From Cohnella xylanilytica (GTDB lineage: Bacteria > Bacillota > Bacilli > Paenibacillales > Paenibacillaceae): a stretch of DNA of 64,000 bases. Location of the stretch: positions 25,719 through 89,718 of the forward strand of contig NZ_JACJVR010000070.1 of NCBI RefSeq assembly GCF_014212175.1, written 5' to 3'. Both the position numbers and the translations under genes were made by a program. The notes under the pieces were generated by a model. That model was not told the DNA's origin. It saw only the letters and a list, made by a program, of their open reading frames with translations, and searched no databases. Positions 43,699 to 52,484 of this stretch are shown piece by piece (position 1 is the first letter of the stretch; every line of letters starts with the position of its first letter).

Positions 43699-44387
43699 CG
43701 CTTCTCCTCCTCCCTGCCGTCCTGCAAGCCTATATAAATCGACTGCGCCATCAGCTTCGCGTCTCCTTCCGTAATTCGGCCTACGATCGAATACTTGTAC
43801 TTGTCGTCCTCCCAGATCAGGACGACGTCCCCGTTCCCGGCGGTGCGAATCCACGCCGGCCGGTCGCCGACCCTGACCGGCTCGAAGCCCTCCACCCTCT
43901 CCCGGTTCGGCTTGGCCGACCTTCTCCACTCCAGCTCCCCATCGTCCAACGCGGAATAGCGGATGACGACCGCGTCCTCGGCCCGGCTGTCCCTCGTCTC
44001 CGTCACGACTTCGCTCACCTTGTAGCCCGCGGGCATGTAAGGCGGAATCACGACTTTGCTTACGGCCAACCGGGGCGGCGAAGGCGGCGAATCGGAAGAC
44101 GGCGGCGGGGGGGACATCGAAGGACGAATCGACGAGGAGGAGGTCGACTCCGATGCAATATCGTCCGGGCGGGCCTGCCGAACTTCCGACATCGACAGGA
44201 ACAGGAGAATCGCGAACGCCGCCAACGCCGGAACCGCGACGAGAAGGAGGAATCGCGCGCCCCGCTTCTCCTTCGCGCGTACTTCGGCGCGCGCCCGCTC
44301 CAGCGTTCTTCTTCTCAGCTCCGGGCCGGCCCGATGTCCGTCAAGCCCCTCCTGCAAGGCTCTCTTCAAGGCTTCAAGCTCCTTCAT
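43695..44387 (-). CDS. Putative anti-sigma factor, single-pass membrane protein (DUF4367-like)
   Basis: Protein of 230 residues: a charged cytoplasmic N-terminus (about 1-42), one membrane segment (FLLLVAVPALAAFAILLFL), a Ser/Pro linker (SSSSIRPSMSPPPPSSDS), and an outer domain ending in WIRTAGNGDVVLIWEDDKYK and YSIVGRITEGDAKLMAQS, the pattern of DUF4367. Overlaps the sigma gene by ATGA upstream and the binding lipoprotein by TTGA downstream. Position and topology indicate an anti-sigma factor; no zinc anti-sigma motif (HxxxCxxC) is present. Confidence 0.75.
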   Translation of the reverse strand: MKELEALKRALQEGLDGHRAGPELRRRTLERARAEVRAKEKRGARFLLLVAVPALAAFAILLFLSMSEVRQARPDDIASESTSSSSIRPSMSPPPPSSDSPPSPPRLAVSKVVIPPYMPAGYKVSEVVTETRDSRAEDAVVIRYSALDDGELEWRRSAKPNRERVEGFEPVRVGDRPAWIRTAGNGDVVLIWEDDKYKYSIVGRITEGDAKLMAQSIYIGLQDGREEEKR

Positions 44388-44932
44388 GCATCGTCACCCC
44401 CTCCTTCCAACGTTGCCTTCAACAGCTGCCTGGCCCGGTGAAGCCGGCTTCGGACGGTACCTTCCGATACCCCCAGCACGTCGCCGATCTCTCTCGTCGA
44501 CAGCTCGTGATAGTAGTAGAGCAGCACGCACATCCGGAACGGCTCCGCCAGCGCCGATACCGCGCGCCACAATTCGCGGTTCGTCTCGGCCAGGACGGCC
44601 GTTCGCTCCACGCTCTCCGTCGTCTCCCTCGAATGACGGCCCAGGAGCGGCGCCTGCCGCCACCACGGCCTTCTCTCCGCATCTCTGCAAGCGTTCAAGG
44701 TGACCTTGAGAATCCAGGCCTTCGGATTTGCGATATCCTGCAGGCTTACTTCGGAACGGTAGACGCGCAAGAAGACCTCCTGGTAGACATCCTCCGCCTT
44801 CTGCCTATCCTTCAGGCGGAAGAGAGCCGTTCGCAGCACAGCGTCCCCGTACCGGTCCATCCATGCCGACAGCCCCCGCTCCCCGCTATCCCCGATGCCT
44901 CGCTCCGGGCTTGGTTCAGACGGCGATAACAC
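44384..44932 (-). CDS. ECF RNA polymerase sigma factor
   Basis: Protein of 182 residues. Region 2: WMDRYGDAVLRTALFRLKD, KAEDVYQEVFLRVYRS, NPKAWILKVTLNACRD. Region 4: LAEPFRMCVLLYYYHELS, EIGDVLGVSEGTVRSRLHRA. Start GTG 44932 with GGAGG six bases upstream. Followed by a membrane anti-sigma candidate and a binding lipoprotein in a tight overlapping operon. The target promoters are not evident in the upstream 120 bases. Confidence 0.94.
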   Translation of the reverse strand: MLSPSEPSPERGIGDSGERGLSAWMDRYGDAVLRTALFRLKDRQKAEDVYQEVFLRVYRSEVSLQDIANPKAWILKVTLNACRDAERRPWWRQAPLLGRHSRETTESVERTAVLAETNRELWRAVSALAEPFRMCVLLYYYHELSTREIGDVLGVSEGTVRSRLHRARQLLKATLEGGGDDA

Positions 44933-45057
44933 GTCATCCCTCCTCTCCTACACCTTAAGACGCGGCTCGGTTGGATTCCGCTCCCAGAAGGGGCGCAAAT
45001 TGGCTCTCGGGTCCTAGAGCCGCGCACGAAAGAGTCCGGACGCGGAACGCAAAACAA

Positions 45058-45099
45058 GGGCCATCCCTTCAGTCGACAAAGTCGGCTTCGGGATGGCCC
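45058..45099 (-). terminator. Terminator of the aldo-keto reductase
   Basis: GGGCCATCCC / GGGATGGCCC with a 22-base loop; minus-strand tail TTGTTTTG. Confidence 0.75.
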
Positions 45100-45155
45100 C
45101 TGCTTCTTGGATTGCAATTCGATATCGTCGCGGGGGATGGAACTCTTGCCCGCGC

Positions 45156-46058
45156 TCACCGGTGCTGAACGTAGCGGTTCGCCTTGCTGACGCGGCGGAC
45201 GGCCTCGATCTCCTCCGCGGTCAGCTCCGGCGAGTCCGCGGCCGCGACGTTCCGCAGCAGCTGCTCGCGCGAGCTGGCGCCGGGAATGGCGACGGCGACC
45301 GCCGGATCGCTCAGCGAATAGCGGATCGCGAGCTGCGTCAGGCTTCGCTCCGGCGTCGTCAGCTCCTGCAGCCGCTCGCGCAGCTCGACCAGCTCGGCCA
45401 GCTCGTAGTCCGGCACGCCCTTGACCGGCTCCCGCCCGGCGGCCAGCGCTCCGCTCGCCAGCGGTCCTCTCGCGATGACGCCGATCCCCTTCTCGCGCAG
45501 CAGAGGCAGAACCTCCTCTTCCGCCCGGCGGTCGACGATGCTGTAGGCGTTCATGACGCTGACGATCGACGAGCGCGCCGCGTATTCGCGAATGACGTTG
45601 GGACGGATCGAGGAGATGCCGTACTCCCGGATGACGCCCTCCCGCTTCAGCTGCTCGAACGCTTCGATCGTCTCGTCGATCGGATCGTCGATGGTGCCCC
45701 CGTGAAGCTGGTACAAGTCGATGTAGTCCGTTCCGAGCCGCTTCAGGCTGTCCTTCGCGGCCGACAGAATATACGCCTTGGACGGATCCCAGACCCAGCC
45801 GTCCTGGCCGGGAATGCGCCGGTTGCCGACCTTCGTGGCCAGCACCACCTGCGAGCGGCGGCCCCGGATCGCCTTGCCGACGAGCTCCTCGTTGCGGCCG
45901 CTATCGTACAGGTCGGCGGTGTCCAGCAGATTGACGCCGAGCTCCAGCGCCTCGTGGATAATGGCCGTCGCCTTCGTCTCCTCCGTGCCGAGGGACATGC
46001 AGCCGAGCCCGATCTCGCCGACGAGCAGGTCGGAGGCTCCTAACCGATTTCTTTTCAC
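45156..46058 (-). CDS. Aldo/keto reductase
   Basis: NADPH-dependent reductase of 300 residues. Seen: the catalytic set with Asp and Tyr in LLDTADLYDSGRNEELVG, Lys in VLATKVGNRR, and His in YIDLYQLHGGTIDDP, then GISSIRPNVIREYA and the C-terminal VAVAIPGASSREQLLRN for phosphate binding. Acts on carbonyl compounds; the natural substrate is unknown. AAGGGAGAACG is upstream of the ATG. It lies 19 bases downstream of the transglutaminase gene (stop 46078) and might be the last gene of the PadR-CPBP operon. Confidence 0.93.
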   Translation of the reverse strand: MKRNRLGASDLLVGEIGLGCMSLGTEETKATAIIHEALELGVNLLDTADLYDSGRNEELVGKAIRGRRSQVVLATKVGNRRIPGQDGWVWDPSKAYILSAAKDSLKRLGTDYIDLYQLHGGTIDDPIDETIEAFEQLKREGVIREYGISSIRPNVIREYAARSSIVSVMNAYSIVDRRAEEEVLPLLREKGIGVIARGPLASGALAAGREPVKGVPDYELAELVELRERLQELTTPERSLTQLAIRYSLSDPAVAVAIPGASSREQLLRNVAAADSPELTAEEIEAVRRVSKANRYVQHR

Positions 46059-46077
46059 CGCAATCGTTCTCCCTTCG

Positions 46078-46692
46078 CTATAACGATGCCGGCAGCCCGT
46101 GCCGGTACATCTCCACGCAATCCGTATGCCGCTTCAACGTGTCCATCGTGCCCGGATTCGGCCTCGCGTAAACGACCGGATAATCGGCCTCCTCATACTC
46201 CTCGCGAACGGGAAAGGCCAGCTTCTCTTCGGTTAACGAGAATTGCGCGTCGACGCCGGCCTTGTTGCCTCTCGCGTCCAGCCGGATCCACCGCCCTTCG
46301 GACTTCAAGTAGACGGCGTTCAGCGCATGGATGCAGTAGCCCGTATCCGGCGTGTCGCCGAGCGTCAGCCTCTGGTAGCAATACCCGGCCGGAACTCCTT
46401 GACTGCGAAGCAGCGCGCATAGAAGGTTGGACTTCGCGTAGCAGATCCCTTCCCGGAAGAACAGCGCCTCCGAAGCCCGGCGCGTCACCCGCCTGCTCTG
46501 GATGTCCCACGAGTGCGCGATCTCGTCCCGGACGAATTCGAAGGCTCTCTGGACGAACCCAAGCTCGTTCTCCGACGCTTGGAACAGTTCGGCCGCCTTC
46601 TCCCGGACGGCGAGGTGGCTCCAATCCGCTTCTTCCGTCTCCTCCAAGTAATGTTGCAGGTCGTTCGATTCGATAACCAAGTTCAAGGGCAA
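46078..46692 (-). CDS. Transglutaminase-like cysteine protease domain protein
   Basis: Protein of 204 residues with the transglutaminase-core triad: Cys in REGICYAKSNLLCALLR (near residue 84), His in TGYCIHALNAVYL, Asp in RWIRLDARGN. TTG 46692 starts with GAGGAGG five bases upstream, one base after the CPBP stop. No signal peptide. Family members hydrolyse or cross-link peptides; the role is unknown. Its place behind a PadR regulator and a CPBP membrane peptidase suggests a joint, inducible function. Confidence 0.87.
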   Translation of the reverse strand: MPLNLVIESNDLQHYLEETEEADWSHLAVREKAAELFQASENELGFVQRAFEFVRDEIAHSWDIQSRRVTRRASEALFFREGICYAKSNLLCALLRSQGVPAGYCYQRLTLGDTPDTGYCIHALNAVYLKSEGRWIRLDARGNKAGVDAQFSLTEEKLAFPVREEYEEADYPVVYARPNPGTMDTLKRHTDCVEMYRHGLPASL

Positions 46693-46693
46693 G

Positions 46694-47518
46694 TCAGCCT
46701 CCTCTTCTCTTCACTCCCGCTCTCTTATACATCCACAAACCGGCGAGTCCCGTCAAGGCGATGGCGAGAAGGCCTTCCGGACTCGGAGCGGCGATCCAGC
46801 CGTCCCCCTCCCGAGCGACGAAGTAACGGTCCAGAACGAGCGTGTTGACCACGGCGTTGCCGACGGTGTGCATCAAGACGGCGGGCCAGACGCTGCCGGT
46901 CGCGAGCCGGATCTCGCCGTACAGAACGGCCATGGCGACCACGCCGATCATCATGCGGGGGATGAAGGTCGCCATGCTCTCTCCGGTGTCGAAAAACAGG
47001 TGCAAGTAGGGAATGTGCCAAGCTCCCCACACCAGCCCGACGGCGACGTGCACGGCCAGGCGGGGATAGCCGAGTCCGAGCAGCCTCGGGGCCATATAGC
47101 CTCTCCAGGCGAATTCCTCGAACAGGTTCTTGACGAATTGCGGCAGCAAGGCCGCGAAGACCCCCGCGATCAGGGAAGAAGCCGGCCCCGAGACGTCCGC
47201 CCATCCGAGCAGCGCCCCCGCTCCGGCGACGAGAGCCGCCAGAACCGGGAAGAACAGCAGGCTGACCGCGTACGGGAAGCCATTCCCCTTCATTCGCGGC
47301 CGGAGGCCGAAATCCTTCCACCCGTCCCCCGCCCGCGTGCGCAGAATCGTCATCGTCAGCAGCGGAACGACGATCCAGATCAACTGCCCGAGACTGCCGC
47401 TCGCGTCGGATTCGGCCTTCAGATCGACCAGCCGCCCGAGCCACCCGCAGCTTAATGCCGCCGCCGAGAAAATCGCGACGTTCCTCAGCGTTCGTCCTTC
47501 CGCTCCGCTAGGCTTCAA
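46694..47518 (-). CDS. CPBP family intramembrane glutamic endopeptidase
   Basis: Membrane protein of about 274 residues. The CPBP (Abi) motifs are complete: FEEFAWRGYM (EExxxR), WGAWHIPYLHLF (FxxxH type), and HTVGNAVVN (HxxxN). TTG 47518 overlaps the PadR stop (TTGA) with GAAGGAA upstream; an ATG at 47539 inside PadR is an alternative. CPBP proteins cut membrane-embedded peptides or protect against bacteriocins. Co-transcribed with PadR and the transglutaminase-like gene. Confidence 0.88.
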   Translation of the reverse strand: MKPSGAEGRTLRNVAIFSAAALSCGWLGRLVDLKAESDASGSLGQLIWIVVPLLTMTILRTRAGDGWKDFGLRPRMKGNGFPYAVSLLFFPVLAALVAGAGALLGWADVSGPASSLIAGVFAALLPQFVKNLFEEFAWRGYMAPRLLGLGYPRLAVHVAVGLVWGAWHIPYLHLFFDTGESMATFIPRMMIGVVAMAVLYGEIRLATGSVWPAVLMHTVGNAVVNTLVLDRYFVAREGDGWIAAPSPEGLLAIALTGLAGLWMYKRAGVKRRGG

Positions 47519-48069
47519 GGTTCCTTCCCCTCTCTCCATCTCCGCAGATAGTTCCCGTACCAGCCCTTCAGGAAGGCGTAGTAGTCCGCCCCGAAGTCCA
47601 GCGTGTCCAGCCGGCTTCGCACCCTCGGATCGCTCCGGAGCTCTTCGTTCTTCTCCAGATGGTCCCGGTTCATCCGCTGGAACCGCCTCAGGTTCGCCTC
47701 CACCGCTTCGATCTCGCGCAGATATTCCTCGACCAGCTCGATCCGGCGTTCCTCGCTTGCGTAATGGAAGAAGAACATCTTCACGAGCGCGGGATCCCTC
47801 GGCTTCTCCAGCGCGATCGGCTCGTCGGCCCACCGGAGGAACTCCTCCCGCCCTTCTTCCGTGATCGAGTATACCTTCTTGCTCCGGCCGCCCCGGCGCA
47901 CCTCCTCAAGGCGGACGTGCCCGTTCTGCACAAGCTTCTTCAGCGCCGGCTGAATGCTCCCCTGGCTCGTGTTGTAGAAGAAGCCGGTGCTCGTCTCCAT
48001 GCTCTTCTGCAAGTCGTAGGACGACTTGTCTCCGTCGAGAAGCAACCCCAGAATGATTTTATCCTGCAT
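47515..48069 (-). CDS. PadR family transcriptional regulator
   Basis: Protein of 184 residues: PadR winged helix (IILGLLLDGDKSSYDLQKSM, GSIQPALKKLVQNGHVRLEE, SKKVYSITEEGREEFLRW) and the Vir C-terminal helices (RIELVEEYLREIEAVEANL) that dimerise. It heads an operon with CPBP and transglutaminase-like genes. The promoter region 48070-48110 has GTCTAGATATGTCTAG, a repeated GTCTAG that is a plausible operator. The ligand is unknown. Confidence 0.93.
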   Translation of the reverse strand: MQDKIILGLLLDGDKSSYDLQKSMETSTGFFYNTSQGSIQPALKKLVQNGHVRLEEVRRGGRSKKVYSITEEGREEFLRWADEPIALEKPRDPALVKMFFFHYASEERRIELVEEYLREIEAVEANLRRFQRMNRDHLEKNEELRSDPRVRSRLDTLDFGADYYAFLKGWYGNYLRRWREGKEP

Positions 48070-48262
48070 ACTCGAACCTGCCTTTATATCGTCTAGATAT
48101 GTCTAGTAGAAATATTTGTTCCTCTTCAATGTACAATGCCGCATGAGGGGCGTCAATGGGTTTTTGGATTTTTTTGGGGGCCGCGGGCGAGGGGACCGAA
48201 ACCGCCCTGTCGGATCGCGCGTACAAGAGGCGAGGAACGTTAGGACGGGAAGGGGCAGCCGA

Positions 48263-49117
48263 ATGAGAAGCGAGCAAGAGATGATGGAGTTGCTGACGGA
48301 GTTCGCCAGGAAGGATGAACGCATCCGTCTGGTCACGCTGGAAGGGTCGCGGACGAACCCGAACATCCCTCGCGATTCGTTCCAGGATTACGATATATCC
48401 TGCTTCGTGACGGAGATGGATTCGTTCAAGGAGAACGACCGGTGGCTCGACGTCTTCGGAAGGCGCCTTATGATGCAGAAGCCCGAGGATATGGAGCTGT
48501 TCCCGCCGGATCTGGGCAACTGGTTCTCGTACCTGATGCTGTTCGAGGACGGCAACAAGGTCGATCTGACCTTGATCCCGATCGGCGAGACGGAGGAGTA
48601 TTTCGCGCAGAGCGACGGGCTCGTTCGGGTGCTGCTGGATAAGGACGGTCGGGTTGCTAAGGAGCCGGTCGCGAACGACCGCCAATACTGGATCGCCCAG
48701 CCGACGGCCAGGCAGTTCGACGACTGCTGCAACGAGTTCTGGATGGTCTCGACTTACGTCGTCAAGGGGTTGGCCCGGCGGGAGATTCTATTCGCCATCG
48801 ACCACCTGAACGAGATCGCAAGGCCGAATCTGCTGCGGATGATGGCTTGGCGAATCGGGGCGGAGCGGGGATATACGTTCAGCGTGGGGAAAAACTATAA
48901 GTTCATCGACCGCTACCTCCCGGCGGAAGATTGGGAGGCGCTGCTCTCGACCTATTCCGAGAGCGGCTATCCGGAGATGTGGCGTTCTCTGTTCGCTTGT
49001 TACGAGCTGTTCCGGAAATATTCGCGAGCCGTGGCCGACAGCCTCGGATACGCATACCCGGATTACGACGAGGCCGTCACGAAGTACGCGGAGAAGATTT
49101 ATCGCTCGTTGACGTGA
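48263..49117 (+). CDS. Aminoglycoside 6-adenylyltransferase
   Basis: Protein of 284 residues, the length of AadK/ANT(6) enzymes, which adenylate streptomycin. Seen: VTLEGSRTNPNIPRDSFQ and DYDISCFV (nucleotidyltransferase GS and DxD motifs), GNWFSYLMLFEDGNKVDLTL, and FWMVSTYVVKGLARRE. ATG 48263 has GGGAAGGGG upstream; the longer frame from 48116 passes through T-rich non-coding sequence. Chromosomal copies are common in Bacillaceae and give low-level resistance. Activity is inferred from family only. Confidence 0.93.
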   Translation: MRSEQEMMELLTEFARKDERIRLVTLEGSRTNPNIPRDSFQDYDISCFVTEMDSFKENDRWLDVFGRRLMMQKPEDMELFPPDLGNWFSYLMLFEDGNKVDLTLIPIGETEEYFAQSDGLVRVLLDKDGRVAKEPVANDRQYWIAQPTARQFDDCCNEFWMVSTYVVKGLARREILFAIDHLNEIARPNLLRMMAWRIGAERGYTFSVGKNYKFIDRYLPAEDWEALLSTYSESGYPEMWRSLFACYELFRKYSRAVADSLGYAYPDYDEAVTKYAEKIYRSLT

Positions 49118-49129
49118 ACCGGCCGGCCA

Positions 49130-49173
49130 AGCGCCCTCGCCTTCCGCGACGGTCTCGCGGCCGGCGAGGCGCT
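49130..49173 (+). terminator. GC-rich hairpin after the adenylyltransferase
   Basis: AGCGCC-C-TCGCC / GGCGAGGCGCT with a long loop and no T run, between convergent genes; weak terminator candidate. Confidence 0.4.
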
Positions 49174-49188
49174 GGCGCGGCCGAGTCG

Positions 49189-49659
49189 TTAGGCGTAATG
49201 GAAAAGATGCGCCTTCACCCGGGCCGCTTCCTCGGGCGTCCGATGCACGTCGACGACTTCGTTGACGTCGAACTTGTTCCCGTCGGGGTCGTAGAACACG
49301 AAGTTGATGCCGCAGCTGCTCCGGTCCTGGAGTTCGTCCGTCCTGACGCCGTTCGATCTCAGGCGGCCGTACAGATGCTCGATCCCTCGGACCTCGAACG
49401 TGAACCGGAACATCGGATACCCCGTTTTGTCGGGAAATTGACTGTCGACCTCCCCTTCCGTCTCCACCAGATGCAGCCACTGCCCGTCGGACAGCCTCAG
49501 GATCGCCTGCGCTTCGGACGGATTGTAGGGCACCGCGAATTCCAGGCCGAAGTTCCTCCGCCACCATTCGGCTGATCTTAGCGCGTTCTTGACCGGGACA
49601 TAGACCGAGCAGACCGCCTTCAGGGCATTGCCTCCCCACTCTTGCGACGCTTCCGGCAT
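49189..49659 (-). CDS. VOC (glyoxalase/bleomycin-resistance fold) protein
   Basis: Protein of about 156 residues with one vicinal-oxygen-chelate unit pair: VYVPVKNALRSAEWWRRNFG, LRLSDGQWLHLVE, FRFTFEVRGIEHLYGRLRSNG, and NFVFYDPDGNKFDVNEV. Metal ligands may be the His in WLHLVE and Glu in DVNEV. Start ATG 49659 or 49665, with AAGGGAAGG upstream. The upstream 230 bases hold only T-rich tracts and the promoter side of the next gene. Function unknown. Confidence 0.82.
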   Translation of the reverse strand: MPEASQEWGGNALKAVCSVYVPVKNALRSAEWWRRNFGLEFAVPYNPSEAQAILRLSDGQWLHLVETEGEVDSQFPDKTGYPMFRFTFEVRGIEHLYGRLRSNGVRTDELQDRSSCGINFVFYDPDGNKFDVNEVVDVHRTPEEAARVKAHLFHYA

Positions 49660-49904
49660 TTCCATCCATCCTTCCCTTTGTAAGAGTCTCAAGATCCTTA
49701 CGATCAAGTAACGGATAATACGGCCAAAACCAAACGTCGGAACCGAACTTTTTTCGGTCTTTTTTTTCGAACGTTCCCCCGCTTTCGGGTTCTGCACCTT
49801 TTTCGACGCCACCGCGCTTTCTCCTTTATTTCCCCAGGCGTCCGCTATACAATCTAGCTAACTCGTTCCTGCAGCTTCCTCACTATAGAGCCGGAGAGAT
49901 GGAC

Positions 49905-50609
49905 ATGTCCGATCACGAGAACCGCCTGGATTACCGACGGTTGAAGCAGCAGGTTTACCGCTACAGCCTAAGAGTGGCGGAAGACGCTTGGGAAGCGGAG
50001 GACTTGACCCAAGAGGTTCTGCTAAAGGTGCACCGCGCATGGGCGACGGATCGTTCCAGGGCGGTGACGAACGCCTACCTGTACCGGATCGTATGCAATA
50101 CGTGGAGAGATAAGGCGAGGACGGATCGGAGACGGCCGCGAACGGCGGGCGTCAACGCTCCGGCCCGGTCGGGCGAGGACGGGGGCCTTATCGCGAGAGA
50201 ACTGCTGGAGTCGCTGGCTCATCGCCTGTCGCCGCGAAGCATGGTTATCGTTCTGCTCATGGATGTCTTCGACTTCACGGCGAAGGAGACGGCCGAGTTC
50301 CTCTCTTCGTCGGAAGGGGCCGTGCAGGTCGCCTTGGGGCGCGCCCGGCTCCGGCTGCGCACGCTGGCCCGGCAGACGGGGCCGGATCGACTGTCTCCGC
50401 CCGAAGCGCCGGCCGGCTCCGGGGAGGATCGGATCGACTTGGACACGCTCGTCGAAGCGTTCCGGCGAAGGGATCCCAAGGGCATCTGCGGCGCCTATCT
50501 GGGCTTGGCCTCCCGGCGCGTAAAGCTCAGCCAGGTACGCTGGATTCAAGGCAAGTTCGCGTTCGGCTTCGAGGACCCGGACGGCAACCGGTTTATGGTG
50601 ACGGGATAA
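49905..50609 (+). CDS. ECF sigma factor with C-terminal extension
   Basis: Protein of 234 residues. Region 2: RLKQQVYRYSLRVAEDAWEA, EDLTQEVLLKVHRAW, NAYLYRIVCNTWRD. Region 4: LSPRSMVIVLLMDVFDFTAK, AEFLSSSEGAVQVALGRAR. After residue 175 a short tail (LDTLVEAFRRRDPKGICGAY and GKFAFGFEDPDGNRFMV) resembles a truncated SnoaL-like or helper module. ATG 49905 has GGAG eight bases upstream. No anti-sigma gene is adjacent, consistent with control by the extension. A TACAAT box is at 49848-49853. Confidence 0.87.
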   Translation: MSDHENRLDYRRLKQQVYRYSLRVAEDAWEAEDLTQEVLLKVHRAWATDRSRAVTNAYLYRIVCNTWRDKARTDRRRPRTAGVNAPARSGEDGGLIARELLESLAHRLSPRSMVIVLLMDVFDFTAKETAEFLSSSEGAVQVALGRARLRLRTLARQTGPDRLSPPEAPAGSGEDRIDLDTLVEAFRRRDPKGICGAYLGLASRRVKLSQVRWIQGKFAFGFEDPDGNRFMVTG

Positions 50610-50657
50610 AGGGAACTTTGGTCGAATAAGAGGGCTGCAAGGGGACAAAAGGAGAAA

Positions 50658-50690
50658 GCCGGGAAGCCCCTGCATGGGAAACTTCTCGGC
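50658..50690 (+). terminator. Hairpin after the ECF gene
   Basis: GCCGGGAAG / CTTCTCGGC (one wobble) with GCCCCTGCATGGGAAA inside, followed by TTATCGTT. The sequence strongly resembles the hairpin at 61599. Confidence 0.6.
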
Positions 50691-50722
50691 TTATCGTTAC
50701 TCATGCGCGAATATCGGTAAGT

Positions 50723-52210
50723 TCAGGTGCCGCAGAAAGTCCGGTAAGCGCAAGACGATTCCGGAGGCAGCGCCGCGTATTCCTCCTGGTCGGGGGAATG
50801 CGCGAACGGCTTGGAGAGAGCGTTCAAGAGGCGCTGCATCACGCCGTAATCGCCGTCTTCCACCGCCGCCTCCAACGCCTCCTCCACCCGGTGGTTGCGA
50901 GGGATGACCGCGGGATTATGGTCGCGCATCCTCTGCTTCCAGGCTTCGGGAGGCTCTTCCTGCCTGCCGAGCCGCGCCTGCCAACGCTCGCGCCACGGCC
51001 CGAATTCCTCCGTGCCGGCCAGCGGCGTCTCCTCCGCCCGATCGAAGGTCAAGGCCCGGAACGTGTGGGTGTAATCCGCGCGGGATTGCCGCATGATACG
51101 GAGAAGATCCGCGATCAGAACTTCGTCTTCCTTCTCTTCGTTCCCGATCCCGAGCTTCGCCCGCATCCCCGCCAGCCAGCGGCGCTGGTACGCCTCGTTG
51201 TAGCCCGCGAGGGCGTCCTCGGCCAGCTTGACGGCCTGCTCCTCCTCGTCATGCAGCAGGGGCAGGATGGCTTCCGCCAACCGGGCCAGATTCCAGGCGC
51301 CGATATACGGCTGGTTGCCGTAGGCGTAGCGGCCTTGGGTGTCGATGGAGCTGAACACCGTCGCCGGGTCGTAGACGTCCATGAAGGCGCACGGCCCGTA
51401 ATCGATCGTCTCGCCGCTAAGGGCCATGTTGTCGGTGTTCATCACCCCGTGAATGAAGCCGACGAGCATCCATTGGGCGATGAGAGCGGCCTGCCGGTCG
51501 ATCGCCCCGCGAAGCAGGGCCAGATAGCGGTTGTCCTTCGCTTCGGCTCCCGCCTCGATGTCCGGGTAATGCCTGCGCAGCGTATAATCGGCCAGCGCGC
51601 GGAGCTCTTCGGCGGTTCCCCAATTGGCCGCGTACTGGAACGTGCCGACGCGGATATGGCTCGCCGCCACGCGGGTCAGAACGGCGCCGGGCAGCTCGGT
51701 CTCGCGCAGAATGGTCTCCCCGGTCGCCGCGACGGCCAGGCTGCGAGTCGTCGGGATGCCCAGCGCGTGCATCGCTTCGCTGATGATGTATTCGCGCAGC
51801 ATCGGTCCGAGCGCCGCTCGGCCGTCTCCCCGGCGGGAATAGGGAGTGGGGCCCGAACCCTTGAGCTGAATGTCGAACCTCTCCCCGCGCGGGGTGATCT
51901 GCTCGCCGAGAAGCAGGGCCCGGCCGTCTCCCAGCATCGTGAAATGCCCGAACTGGTGGCCGGCGTACGCCTGGGCGAGAGGCTCGGCGCCTTCGGGAAT
52001 CCGGTTGCCCGCCAGCTCCGCCGCGCCTTGTTCGGTTCGAAGCGCCTCGGCGTTCAAGCCGAGGGAAGCCGCCAGCGAATCGTTCAGGACGACGAGCTCC
52101 GGCGCGCGAACGGCGGTCGGAGCGAGCCGGGTGAACATCCGGTCCGGCAGGCGGGCATAGCTGTTGTCGAAGTTCCATCCCGCCGCGGTCCTCGCGTGTA
52201 GATCGGTCAT
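50723..52210 (-). CDS. selO: Protein adenylyltransferase SelO
   Basis: Pseudokinase-fold AMPylator of 495 residues (UPF0061/YdiU). Seen: [90 protein letters not shown], and the end YRTFCGT, with the conserved Cys near the C-terminus. SelO transfers AMP to protein hydroxyls and is linked to redox homeostasis. ATG 52210 follows AAGGGTGAAGCG. Monocistronic. Confidence 0.95.
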   Translation of the reverse strand: MTDLHARTAAGWNFDNSYARLPDRMFTRLAPTAVRAPELVVLNDSLAASLGLNAEALRTEQGAAELAGNRIPEGAEPLAQAYAGHQFGHFTMLGDGRALLLGEQITPRGERFDIQLKGSGPTPYSRRGDGRAALGPMLREYIISEAMHALGIPTTRSLAVAATGETILRETELPGAVLTRVAASHIRVGTFQYAANWGTAEELRALADYTLRRHYPDIEAGAEAKDNRYLALLRGAIDRQAALIAQWMLVGFIHGVMNTDNMALSGETIDYGPCAFMDVYDPATVFSSIDTQGRYAYGNQPYIGAWNLARLAEAILPLLHDEEEQAVKLAEDALAGYNEAYQRRWLAGMRAKLGIGNEEKEDEVLIADLLRIMRQSRADYTHTFRALTFDRAEETPLAGTEEFGPWRERWQARLGRQEEPPEAWKQRMRDHNPAVIPRNHRVEEALEAAVEDGDYGVMQRLLNALSKPFAHSPDQEEYAALPPESSCAYRTFCGT

Positions 52211-52484
52211 CGCTTCACCCTTCTTTTCCGGCTTATTGTGATCTTCTTCCGTATTATACCCTATCCGAAGCGCGTCTCCCTGCCGGTTCCAACAATCTTC
52301 CCCGGCTTCGCCCGAATTCCGGTTGACCCGCAGCGCCGGCGCTTTATACAATGGCCTTAATCGAGACCACAACGACTGGAGGAATGCTCGTGCCGCCCGA
52401 TCAAGTGCCTCGTTAAGCCCGTCCTCCGCCCGAATCCCGGTTCTTGAAGGTCGAATTCCTAAGAATACGGGAGGATGGCGAACG

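Noticed and set aside
42262..43929. Longer version of the binding lipoprotein starting at 43929
   Set aside because: The extra 77 residues are a shadow of the anti-sigma gene; a lipoprotein signal starts exactly at the TTG at 43698.
48116..48262. N-terminal extension of the aminoglycoside adenylyltransferase
   Set aside because: T-rich non-coding sequence without a ribosome binding site; family length fits the ATG at 48263.
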